The position numbers and the translations under genes are program-made. DNA of 64,000 bases, taken from contig DATBNO010000076.1 of NCBI GenBank assembly GCA_036554285.1, forward strand, positions 1 through 64,000, read 5' to 3'. The DNA is from JADGGM01 sp025449955. Its GTDB lineage: Bacteria > Gemmatimonadota > Gemmatimonadetes > Gemmatimonadales > Gemmatimonadaceae. This document shows, one piece after another, positions 25,119 through 35,498 of the stretch (position 1 is the stretch's first letter; each line of letters starts with the position of its first letter). The notes under the pieces are model-generated. The model was not told the DNA's origin. It was given only the letters and a program-made list of their open reading frames with translations, and searched no databases.

Positions 25119-25409
25119 TCAGCCCTCGAAGATCTGCTCGATCGCCTCGCCCTCACGGAGCGTCACGATCGCTTTCTTCCAATGATTGCGACGGCCGACC
25201 GACTTGCCGACCCGACGCGTCTTCCCGCGCTGATTGGACGTCCACACGCCGGTGACGTGGACGCCGAACAGCGATTCCACCGCGTGCCTAACGAGCGCCT
25301 TGGTGGCCTCGGGGTGGACCTGGAACGTGTATTCGCCGCGCGCCTGGAACGCCGCCGAGCTCTTCTCGGTGACGACCGGCCGGACGATGATCTCATGCAG
25401 CGTCGGCAT
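25119..25409 (-). CDS. rplW: 50S ribosomal protein L23
   Basis: A 96-residue exit-tunnel protein that docks trigger factor and SRP. It starts MPTLHEIIVRPVVTEKSSAA and has the VHPEATKALVRHAVESLF helix and a basic GKTRRVGKSVGRRNHWKKA loop. Normal size and order between rplD and rplB. Confidence 0.97.
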   Translation of the reverse strand: MPTLHEIIVRPVVTEKSSAAFQARGEYTFQVHPEATKALVRHAVESLFGVHVTGVWTSNQRGKTRRVGKSVGRRNHWKKAIVTLREGEAIEQIFEG

Positions 25410-25412
25410 CGC

Positions 25413-26273
25413 TCACTTCCCCCGCTTCTTCGGCTTGCCGCTCGTCTTCTTCGCGGCCTTTTTCTTGGGCGCCGACTTGGCGCGCGCCGTGGTCGCCTTC
25501 TTTTTCGCATGGGCCGGCGCCGCGCCGCGCTTGGCCGCGGTTCTCTTGGTCGCCGCCTTCCGCGCCGTCTTCTTCGCCTTGGCCGGCTTCGCCGCGCGCT
25601 CGCGCTTGACTCGGGGCCCCGGCTCCGTGTCCGCCACCGGCGCCAGCTCGTGTCCGATCGCCGCGCCCTCGACCAGCACCGCGTCCGACCACAACACGTG
25701 ATACGCCGAGACGTCCGCGTAGGGCATCACGTGCACCGCGGGCAGGTTGCGTCCCGAGAGGTACACGTGCTCGTTGACGCCGTTCGTCAAGATGAGCACC
25801 TTGCGGCCCTCCAGGCCTAACCGGGCGACCAACGCCGCGAGCCGCGACGTTTTCGGCGCGTCGTACGCGAAGCGGTCGATCACCATCACCGCGCCCTCGC
25901 GCGCCCGCGCGTTGAACGCGCTCTTCCGCGCCAGCGCCCGCACCTGCCGCGGCACGAACTGCGCGTAACTGCGCGGGCTCGGGCCGAACACCGTACCGCC
26001 GCCAACCCAATGCGGCGCGCGGATCGATCCCTGGCGCGCGCGGCCGGTGCCCTTCTGCCGCCACGGCTTCTGATTGCCGCCGACGACGAACCCGCGCGTC
26101 TTGGTGGCCGCGTTGCCTTGCCGCTGATTCGCCAGGTACGCCTTCACCGCCTGGTGCATCACCGGCATGTTGATCGTGCCATCGAACAGCGACTCCGGCA
26201 GCGCCACGTGCTCGCGCGCCGTCCCGTTCGCCGTGTATGCGGCCGCTTCGAATGTCTGCGTCGTGTCCGCCAT
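25413..26273 (-). CDS. rplD: 50S ribosomal protein L4 with histone-H1-like C-terminal tail
   Basis: The L4 core (1-210) is recognisable by WRQKGTGRARQGSIRAP at the tunnel loop and the RLGLEGRKVLILTNG fold region. From about residue 221 to 286 the chain is almost only Lys, Ala, Arg, Thr and Pro (AAKPAKAKKTARKAATKR and similar), like the tails of histone H1 or bacterial HU fusions. Most L4 proteins stop near 205-210. L4 autoregulates the S10 operon in E. coli; whether the tail affects RNA binding here is unknown. Confidence 0.95.
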   Translation of the reverse strand: MADTTQTFEAAAYTANGTAREHVALPESLFDGTINMPVMHQAVKAYLANQRQGNAATKTRGFVVGGNQKPWRQKGTGRARQGSIRAPHWVGGGTVFGPSPRSYAQFVPRQVRALARKSAFNARAREGAVMVIDRFAYDAPKTSRLAALVARLGLEGRKVLILTNGVNEHVYLSGRNLPAVHVMPYADVSAYHVLWSDAVLVEGAAIGHELAPVADTEPGPRVKRERAAKPAKAKKTARKAATKRTAAKRGAAPAHAKKKATTARAKSAPKKKAAKKTSGKPKKRGK

Positions 26274-26276
26274 GGA

Positions 26277-26966
26277 TCAGCCCTGCTTGCGCACCAGCAC
26301 GATCCCGTTCCGGGGACCGGCCACCGCGCCGCGTACGTAGATGAGATTGCGCTCGGCGTCGATTTTCTCCACGCGCAAATCGGTTTGCGTGTGGCGCTCC
26401 GCGCCGTAGTGCCCCGGCATCTTCTTGCCCTTGATCACGCGCGACGGATCGGTGCCCGGTCCGATCGAGCCCGGCCGACGGTGCTTCGTGTTGCCGTGCG
26501 TATTCGGACCGCCGCCGAAGCCGTGCCGTTTCACGACGCCCTGGAAGCCGCGTCCTTTCGTCGTCCCGGTCACTTTCACGCGGTCGCCCGGCGTGAAGAT
26601 GTCGACCTTGATCACATCGCCTAACGCAAAGGTCGGGATCTCCTGCGTCTTGGCGCTGCCCGGCCCATCATCGAGGCGGAACGAGCGCAGCACGCGCGGC
26701 GCGGTGTCGAGCCCGGCGCGCGCGGCATGGCCGAGCGCGGCCTTGTTCGCCCGGCGGCCGCGCGGCGTGCGCTCCTTGGCCTTGGACACGCGCGCCACAC
26801 GCTGCTTGCCCCAGCCGAGCTGCACCGACGCATAGCCGGCCGCCGCCTTGTCGACCACGTGGACGACAGGATTCGGCTCCGCTTCGATCACGGTGCACGG
26901 TATCTGTTGTCCCGCCTCGTTGAAGATCTGGGTCATGCCCAGCTTCTTGCCGATGATTCCGATCAT
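26277..26966 (-). CDS. rplC: 50S ribosomal protein L3
   Basis: A 229-residue protein reaching the peptidyl-transferase centre. It starts MIGIIGKKLGMTQIFNEAG. The central extension GTTKGRGFQGVVKRHGFGGG and HRRPGSIGPGTDPSRVIKGK are family hallmarks. The spacer toward rpsJ holds two closely spaced GCCTAAC motifs. Confidence 0.98.
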   Translation of the reverse strand: MIGIIGKKLGMTQIFNEAGQQIPCTVIEAEPNPVVHVVDKAAAGYASVQLGWGKQRVARVSKAKERTPRGRRANKAALGHAARAGLDTAPRVLRSFRLDDGPGSAKTQEIPTFALGDVIKVDIFTPGDRVKVTGTTKGRGFQGVVKRHGFGGGPNTHGNTKHRRPGSIGPGTDPSRVIKGKKMPGHYGAERHTQTDLRVEKIDAERNLIYVRGAVAGPRNGIVLVRKQG

Positions 26967-27023
26967 GGCTTCCGCGTTCCCGAGTGTATGCCTAACCCTA
27001 CGCCTAACGCCAGCGCAGGCTCG

Positions 27024-27332
27024 CTATTCGACCTTGATTTCGACGTCCACGCCCGCCGGCAGATCCAGCTTGGTGAGCGCATCCACCGTCTGCGCGCGCG
27101 AATCGAGGATGTCGATCACGCGCTTGTGCGTCTTGAGCTCGAACTGCTCCCGCGACTTCTTGTCGACGTGCGGCGACCGCAACACGGTCCAGCGCTGCGT
27201 CTTGGTCGGGAGCGGAATCGGCCCCGACACCTGCGCGCCGGTTTTCTCCGCCGTGCGCACGATGTCCGCCGCCGCCTGATCGATCACCGCGTGATCGAAT
27301 GCCTTGAGACGAATCCGAATTCTACCGGCCAT
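27024..27332 (-). CDS. rpsJ: 30S ribosomal protein S10
   Basis: A 102-residue protein that is also the transcription factor NusE. It starts MAGRIRIRLKAFDHAVIDQA and has the PLPTKTQRWTVLRSPHVDK loop. It heads the S10 operon; tuf ends about 100 bp upstream with a hairpin element in the gap. Confidence 0.98.
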   Translation of the reverse strand: MAGRIRIRLKAFDHAVIDQAAADIVRTAEKTGAQVSGPIPLPTKTQRWTVLRSPHVDKKSREQFELKTHKRVIDILDSRAQTVDALTKLDLPAGVDVEIKVE

Positions 27333-27381
27333 GTGTTGAACCCACGCTCGCAGTGTGACCGCGCGACTATTGCCTAACGAT

Positions 27382-27435
27382 TTGTCCCCGTTCCCTATTC
27401 CCCAAGGGCGGTCGCTCCGCGACCGCCCGCTTCCC
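27382..27435. repeat. Hairpin/TTCCC element directly after tuf
   Basis: A perfect 10-bp stem with loop TCC occupies 27406-27428 (GGGCGGTCGC/GCGACCGCCC). It is next to the linker CCCCGTTCCCTATTCCCC. In mRNA sense it starts 8 nt after the tuf stop. No U-run follows, so it is not a classic intrinsic terminator. Confidence 0.75.
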
Positions 27436-27436
27436 G

Positions 27437-28630
<1,194 letters not shown>

Positions 28631-28673
28631 GGCAGTATTCCCTACGCTCGAAGTGGTTGTCGCCTAACGCTGG

Positions 28674-28749
28674 ATATCCTTCCCCGTTCCCGCGACCGCC
28701 GTTAGGCGGCCGCCCTCCCCGTTCCCGAAGCGCGCGTACGCGCTTCCCT
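28674..28749. repeat. Hairpin/TTCCC element between tuf and fusA
   Basis: Two stem-loops, CCGCC/GGCGG with loop GTTA (28696-28709, made partly from a GCCTAACG motif) and GAAGCGCG/CGCGCTTC with loop CGTA (28727-28746), are each preceded by CCCCGTTCCC. In mRNA sense the element begins right after the fusA stop codon. Confidence 0.75.
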
Positions 28750-30846
<2,097 letters not shown>

Positions 30847-31032
30847 GATATCGCTATCGCTGCCTAGGCTCAGTGCCTGTGAAATCCAGCAAAAAAACGG
30901 GTGGACCGGACGCCCCGACGTGGGGCCGGTATCCATCCGCTGCCGCCGGGTGCACTCGCCACTGCTGCGCGTGTGGGGACCCAATGGCGCGCCGAGTTTC
31001 GTTCCACTCGGCGGTTTAGTTGTAGCCTTGAA
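30847..31032 (-). promoter_or_regulatory. Structured ~180-nt leader of fusA; otherwise empty intergenic stretch
   Basis: No supported gene lies between fusA and the lipoprotein gene at 31199 (352 bp). If transcription starts near 31026, the leader would contain a 7-bp hairpin CGCCGAG/CTCGGCG. Further down, an ACCGG-CCCC / GGGG-CCGGT stem is followed seven nucleotides later by seven U residues, resembling an attenuator. This is read from sequence only. Confidence 0.4.
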
Positions 31033-31060
31033 AACATACCGCGAGACGCAGCGATGTCAA
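31033..31060 (-). promoter_or_regulatory. Candidate sigma70 promoter for fusA-tuf-S10 block
   Basis: On the minus strand TTGACA (31060-31055), a 16-bp spacer and TATGTT (31038-31033). The -35 is a perfect match. Its presence fits the separation of fusA from rpsG, which means the downstream half of the str operon needs its own promoter. Confidence 0.5.
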
Positions 31061-31198
31061 CGCCTAAATCGTCTCTCGAGACACACTTGCTCGAAGTCGG
31101 CCGCGAAATTGATCGCGACCGCGCCGGATACTCGACAGGGCTGCTGCGTCGACTCCCCTACTATTATCTCGGACCGCCTGTCTCGCCGCCGACGACGA

Positions 31199-31558
31199 TC
31201 ACGGGAACGATCTGCTCTGCTCGCGCAGCACCGCCAAACTCTGGCTGCCGAGTGTGAAGAGCGCCTGGAAGATTCCCTGGACGCCGATCCTGTCGCCCTC
31301 GCGCGGCGCCCCGTTGTTCTGGCTGACGACGGTGAGCGTACCCGTGTTGTCCTGAACCTGATAGGTCCCGAGGCCGAACGCGCCCGCGGATCCTTTCACG
31401 ACGCCTTGGATGCGAACCGACTTCCCATCGTAGCGACCGGGATCATCCAAGAGGTGGCCAATTGGCGTGGCGCTGGCGCAGCCCGCGAGCAGCACGATGG
31501 CGGCCGCGAAGGCGGCGGGCGTGGTGAGGCGGCGAAGACCACGAACGGTTCTGAACAT
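31199..31558 (-). CDS. Small secreted lipoprotein, OB-fold-like
   Basis: A 119-residue protein with a lipoprotein signal peptide: positive start MFRTVRGLRR, hydrophobic core and lipobox LLAGC with Cys27. The mature part reads GRYDGKSVRIQGVVKGSAGA, then YQVQDNTGTLTVVS and REGDRIGVQGIF. This is the pattern of small OB-fold lipoproteins that may bind nucleic acid or ligand at the outer membrane. Function unknown. It lies 42 bp after the fucosidase gene, possibly in one transcript. Confidence 0.75.
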   Translation of the reverse strand: MFRTVRGLRRLTTPAAFAAAIVLLAGCASATPIGHLLDDPGRYDGKSVRIQGVVKGSAGAFGLGTYQVQDNTGTLTVVSQNNGAPREGDRIGVQGIFQALFTLGSQSLAVLREQSRSFP

Positions 31559-31600
31559 GATTGGATGCTCCGATCTGGGGGATCTTCGCTTCGTACCAAT

Positions 31601-33070
31601 TCATCTCAGCGCAGACCAAAACGCCGCGCGCGCAATCATCGGCTGGCCGTCGGACGACGTGATTCTCAGTCTCACTCTCTCGGTGGTGGTTACCGGTACC
31701 GTATCTAGTTTGCGGTGCCCGATGGTCGTACCCGTCGACATCGTCTGCCATTTACCGTTGACCAGCGCATCGACTGCGTAGGCCGCGACGCGTTGTCCGT
31801 TTTGGATCGCCTCGCCCAAGTCGACCAGGTCGAAGCGCATGGGCGTTCGAAACGTCAACGTGAGCGATGGCTGCCGATCCGACCCGTCCGGACTCCACCA
31901 CGTATCGGCATCGTCGTCGACCACCGACCGCGCGACCCGACCTGGTGCTGCTGATGAGGCCGTGACGTGCGCATGCAGTGCAACATCCGCTCCGAACCGC
32001 GCGGCGAGCGCGGCCGAGAACCCGGTTAGGCGATTCACGTCGGCGTCGTCGAGGAGGCCGGCCCGATTGGGCGGGACGTTGAGCAGCAGGTTCGCGTTGC
32101 GTCCCACCGAATCGAAGTACAGGTCCACCAAGTCATCGATGCTCTTGGCCTTGCCGGTCTCAGCCGCGTGCCAGAACCAGCCGGGGCGAATCGAGACGTC
32201 GGCTTCGCCTGGGCGCCATACGGTGCCGCCCCGGTCGCCGTGTTGGAGCATGCGATCCACGGCCGGGCCCGTCGCACCGGGAAACGGTACCGCGGCCGGA
32301 TCGACCATCGCCCAGTTCGGATCTCCGGCGATGCCGTGTTCGTTGCCGATCCATCGGACATCGGGGCCGGCATCGGAGAACATGACGGCATCGGGCTGCA
32401 GCCGGCGCACCGTCCGGTGGATGCGGTCCCAGTCGTAGGTCTGCCGTTTCCCGTTAGGCCCGTCGCCGTTGGCGCCGTCGAACCAGACTTCGGTGATGGG
32501 CCCATACCGGGTGAGGAGCTCCGTGAGCTGCGCGATGTAGACGTCGTTGTAGCGGGGCGAATCCCCGTACGACGGGTCGTGGCGGTCCCACGGCGACAGG
32601 TAGAGGCCCGCGCCCAGCCCCGCGGCGCGGCACGCGTCCACGAACTCGCGCACGACATCGCCCGCGCCCGCGCGCCACGGGCTGTGCCTAACGCTGTGCT
32701 CCGTCACGGCACTCGGCCACAGGCAGAACCCGTCGTGGTGCTTGGCGGTGAGCACCATGGACCCGAACCCGGCGCGTTTCGCGGTTCGCGCCCATTGGTG
32801 CGCGTCGAGCGCCGTCGGATCGAACACCGACGGACTCTCGCGACCGGTGCCCCATTCGCGATCGGTGAAGGTGTTGACGCCGAAGTGCAGGAAGAGCGCG
32901 CGCTCGCGCCGTTGGTAGCGCAGCTGCGCCGCCGTCGGGCGCACGCGGTTCTCGCCTAACGGAGCGGCTTTCCGTGCGGACGGCACTCGCGCGAGCAGGC
33001 CCGCGCCGGCCAGCGCGCACGCGGCGAGGAACGAGCGACGGTCGCAGGCGCCGGTTAGCCAGTCGGACAT
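31601..33070 (-). CDS. GH29 alpha-L-fucosidase with C-terminal F5/8-type carbohydrate-binding domain
   Basis: A 489-residue exported glycosidase. A twin-arginine-like signal (DRRSFLAACALAGAGLL) leads to a GH29 catalytic barrel with FLHFGVNTFTDREWG near the start, LTAKHHDGFCLWPS, and the predicted nucleophile Asp198 in EVWFDGANG. From about 340 onward a galactose-binding-like domain contains DDADTWWSPDGS and ends RAAFWSALR. It should release fucose from glycans outside the cytoplasm. The start is the ATG of MSDWLTGACDRR; an in-frame extension further upstream runs through repeat DNA and is rejected. Confidence 0.88.
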   Translation of the reverse strand: MSDWLTGACDRRSFLAACALAGAGLLARVPSARKAAPLGENRVRPTAAQLRYQRRERALFLHFGVNTFTDREWGTGRESPSVFDPTALDAHQWARTAKRAGFGSMVLTAKHHDGFCLWPSAVTEHSVRHSPWRAGAGDVVREFVDACRAAGLGAGLYLSPWDRHDPSYGDSPRYNDVYIAQLTELLTRYGPITEVWFDGANGDGPNGKRQTYDWDRIHRTVRRLQPDAVMFSDAGPDVRWIGNEHGIAGDPNWAMVDPAAVPFPGATGPAVDRMLQHGDRGGTVWRPGEADVSIRPGWFWHAAETGKAKSIDDLVDLYFDSVGRNANLLLNVPPNRAGLLDDADVNRLTGFSAALAARFGADVALHAHVTASSAAPGRVARSVVDDDADTWWSPDGSDRQPSLTLTFRTPMRFDLVDLGEAIQNGQRVAAYAVDALVNGKWQTMSTGTTIGHRKLDTVPVTTTERVRLRITSSDGQPMIARAAFWSALR

Positions 33071-33082
33071 TCCATGCTCAGC

Positions 33083-33361
33083 GGGGACGCGGCGCCTAAC
33101 GGCGCCTGAGGGAAGCGCTGTCGCTGGGGGAACGGGGAAGCGGCGGCGACGCCGCCTGGGGGGAGGAAGGACATCAGTCGTACGCGTAACTGGAGAATAG
33201 ATTCGCTGCGGGAAAGAAACTGCGGCGCTACGGTCCGACGCTGGCGCCGCGACCACGTGGACGCGAACGCCAACGCGGCGCGCCCAAGACGGCTGAGCCA
33301 CCCATTTCCCCGTTCCCCAAGCAAAGCGCTTCCCCCAGGCACCGCCAGGCGCCGCTTCCCC
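33083..33361. repeat. Composite hairpin mosaic, two inverted halves, between fucosidase and PP2C genes
   Basis: Left half: stems at 33091-33106 (GGCGCC around loop TAAC, made from a GCCTAACG motif), 33114-33125 and 33142-33156 (GGCGGC/GCCGCC), joined by GGGGGAACGGGGAA. Right half: stems at 33319-33331 and 33338-33353, joined by CCCCGTTCCCC. About 145 bp of non-repeat DNA lies between. No gene is seen in this 292-bp gap. Confidence 0.8.
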
Positions 33362-33362
33362 C

Positions 33363-34238
33363 TTAGTCCCTCCTCACCGCCCGCCCAACGATGACCGTCA
33401 CGTTGTCCGTCCCGCCGCCGTCCAACGCGTCCTGCAACAGTCCCTCGCACGCCGCGCGCGCCGACGTCATCCCGCGCAGGCGCTCGGCGATGCGCGCATC
33501 GGACACGTGCTTCGTGAGGCCGTCGCTGCAGAGCAGGTGCACCTGCTGCCAGTCGGAGCGCAGGCGCGTCACCACGGGCGCCGCCTCGTGTCCGCCGATG
33601 GCGCTCGACAACATGTTGGCTAACGGAGACGCCGCCGCCTTGGCGCGCGTCAACAGCCCCTGGCTCGCCAGCTCCTCGGCCACCGTTTGATCGCGGCTCA
33701 CCTGCGTCAGCGCACCGCCCCGATAGAGGTAGTAGCGCGAGTCGCCCACTTGGAGCAGGTAGATCCACGGCCATACGCCGATCCACAGCGTGAGCGTGGT
33801 CGCCATGCCGCGCGTCTCCGGATTCGTGCGCGCGTGCTCGAGCACCCGCTCGTGACTGCGCATCGCCGCCGCTTGCAAGATGTCGGTGAAGTCGTCGGCC
33901 TGCGAATCGCACTCGTAGTAGCACTTCGTACTCTGCGTCACGTACTGCGTCACTTCCTCGAGGGCCAGACGGCTCGCCTCCTCCCCCGATGCGTGGCCAC
34001 CCACGCCGTCGGCCACGACGGCGATGAACCCGATCCGCTCGTCGCCCGCCCGCAGCTGTTCGGCCGCGGGGAGCGACGTCGCCTTGATCTCGAGCCGCTT
34101 GTGGAGCGAGCCGAGCAGAAAATGATCTTGATTGGATTTGCGAACGGTGCCGGGGTGCGTTAGGCCCCAGACGTCGATCTCGTCATCGCGGGGCTTGCGC
34201 GATGACACCGGTGCGTCGACGGCGGTCACGGTGGCCAT
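33363..34238 (-). CDS. PP2C-family serine/threonine phosphatase
   Basis: A 291-residue Mn/Mg-dependent protein phosphatase of the bacterial Stp type. It has the metal-binding motifs SNQDHF, VVADGVGGHASGEE and the late GGTDNVTVIVG, plus GDSRYYLYRGG in the middle. It probably opposes a Ser/Thr kinase that is not in this window. I start at MATVTAVDAPVSS. An ATG 60 bp further upstream (MSSGPIVSVL) would add a stretch without similarity. It is divergent from the zinc-ribbon gene with a 173-bp shared promoter region. Confidence 0.9.
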   Translation of the reverse strand: MATVTAVDAPVSSRKPRDDEIDVWGLTHPGTVRKSNQDHFLLGSLHKRLEIKATSLPAAEQLRAGDERIGFIAVVADGVGGHASGEEASRLALEEVTQYVTQSTKCYYECDSQADDFTDILQAAAMRSHERVLEHARTNPETRGMATTLTLWIGVWPWIYLLQVGDSRYYLYRGGALTQVSRDQTVAEELASQGLLTRAKAAASPLANMLSSAIGGHEAAPVVTRLRSDWQQVHLLCSDGLTKHVSDARIAERLRGMTSARAACEGLLQDALDGGGTDNVTVIVGRAVRRD

Positions 34239-34411
34239 GGATGGTGCCCTCACCACTCGAGTGACGTGGAGGACCGAAACAATCGGGCCCGATGACACGA
34301 CCCGGCCCTCGCCTCGATGCTACCGCCCAACCCGCCACATCCGCAACTCGCGCCTGCGCGCCGGCAGGGTGCCGACACTTTGGCGCCCGGCAGTCGTATA
34401 TATGAAAGACC

Positions 34412-35455
34412 ATGTACGCGACCTGCCTCTTCTGTAATCGGCCGCTTGGCTCGAACGAGACGATCGAGACGTTTCCGGTCGGCAAGCGACTCGCGTTCGA
34501 CGCCGCCAAAGGCCGCCTGTGGGTGGTCTGCCCGCACTGCGAGCGCTGGAACCTGACGCCGCTCGAGGAACGCTGGGAAGCCATCGAACAAGCGGAGCGG
34601 TTGTATCGCGACACCAGACGCCGCGTGTCGAGCGACAACATCGGCTTGGCCAAGATGCGCGACGGGACGACGTTAGTGCGCGTCGGCCAACCGCTGAGGC
34701 CGGAATTCGCGGCGTGGCGCTACGGGGACCAGTTCGGTCGCCGTCGTCGGCGCCAATTGCTCATCGCCGGCGGAAGCGTCGTAGCCGTTGGCGGAATCGT
34801 CGCGCTCGGCGCCTACGCGGGGATCATCGGCGGCATCGGGTGGCTCGCCGCGCGCGCCGGCGCCATGGCTGTGAACGGCAACCCGGAATCGGTAGTCGCG
34901 AAGATCAACACATCGCAGGCCGGCGTGGTCCACGTGCGGCGGCGTCACCTCGGCGAAACGGCGCTCGGCCGCGGGAGCGACGGGTCGTTAGCCATCGACC
35001 TGCGCTTCAAGAACGGCCAGGCACACTTCGAGGGACGCGAGGCGCAGCGTATCGCGGCGATCGTGATCCCCAAGGTGAACCGGTTCGGCGGGAACAAGAT
35101 GATGATCGCCGGCGCCGTGAACGAGATCGAGAGCGCCGGCAGTGCCGAAGGCTTCATCGCCCGCCTAACGGGAAGCAGCCACGTCTACACGCGCCCGCGC
35201 GCCCGCGCCTCACGCTGGGGTCGCGACGGGATGTCGACCGGCTTCAGCAAGCACGGGCTCTTCGGCCTGCCCGGCGAATATCGCCTCGCCCTCGAGATGG
35301 CCCTGCACGAAGACGCCGAGCGGCGGGCGTTCGAGGGCGAGCTGGTGGAGCTCGAGCGCGCCTGGCAGGAAGCCGAGGAGATTGCCTCGATTTCCGACAA
35401 CCTGTTCCTTCCCGCTTCCGTTAGTCAGTCGCTCGAGCGCCTCCGCCAAAGTTGA
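34412..35455 (+). CDS. Zinc-ribbon membrane protein of unknown function
   Basis: A 347-residue protein I do not recognise. The N-terminus has two CxxC pairs (Cys5/Cys8 and Cys40/Cys43), a likely zinc ribbon. A very basic GRRRRRQ patch at about 110 leads into a hydrophobic Gly/Ala segment at 114-150 that could form one or two membrane helices. The C-terminal 190 residues are soluble, with a DLRFKNGQAHFEGREAQRIA region and a Glu-rich helix near the end. A TATATA-like element lies only 10 bp before the ATG, so a leaderless or very short-leader mRNA is possible. It could be paired with the divergent phosphatase. Confidence 0.7.
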   Translation: MYATCLFCNRPLGSNETIETFPVGKRLAFDAAKGRLWVVCPHCERWNLTPLEERWEAIEQAERLYRDTRRRVSSDNIGLAKMRDGTTLVRVGQPLRPEFAAWRYGDQFGRRRRRQLLIAGGSVVAVGGIVALGAYAGIIGGIGWLAARAGAMAVNGNPESVVAKINTSQAGVVHVRRRHLGETALGRGSDGSLAIDLRFKNGQAHFEGREAQRIAAIVIPKVNRFGGNKMMIAGAVNEIESAGSAEGFIARLTGSSHVYTRPRARASRWGRDGMSTGFSKHGLFGLPGEYRLALEMALHEDAERRAFEGELVELERAWQEAEEIASISDNLFLPASVSQSLERLRQS

Positions 35456-35498
35456 TTCCGTTCCCTTTTCCCTTTTCCCTCTTCCCTTTCCCCCGTTC
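35456..35498. repeat. Pyrimidine tract (TTCCCT repeats) between convergent genes
   Basis: Five consecutive TTCCCTTT-like units with no hairpin fill the gap between the zinc-ribbon gene and the esterase stop codon. It is the linker part of the hairpin-mosaic family without a stem-loop. Confidence 0.6.

Noticed and set aside
30847..30984. 46-residue N-terminal extension of EF-G
   Set aside because: The extension has no similarity to EF-G and would overlap the structured leader. MARTTPLDLYRNIG is the normal start.
31054..31257. Short plus-strand ORF starting MSTPKSSLETHLLEVG
   Set aside because: It lies inside the fusA leader and promoter and overlaps the lipoprotein gene. No family or ribosome site supports it.
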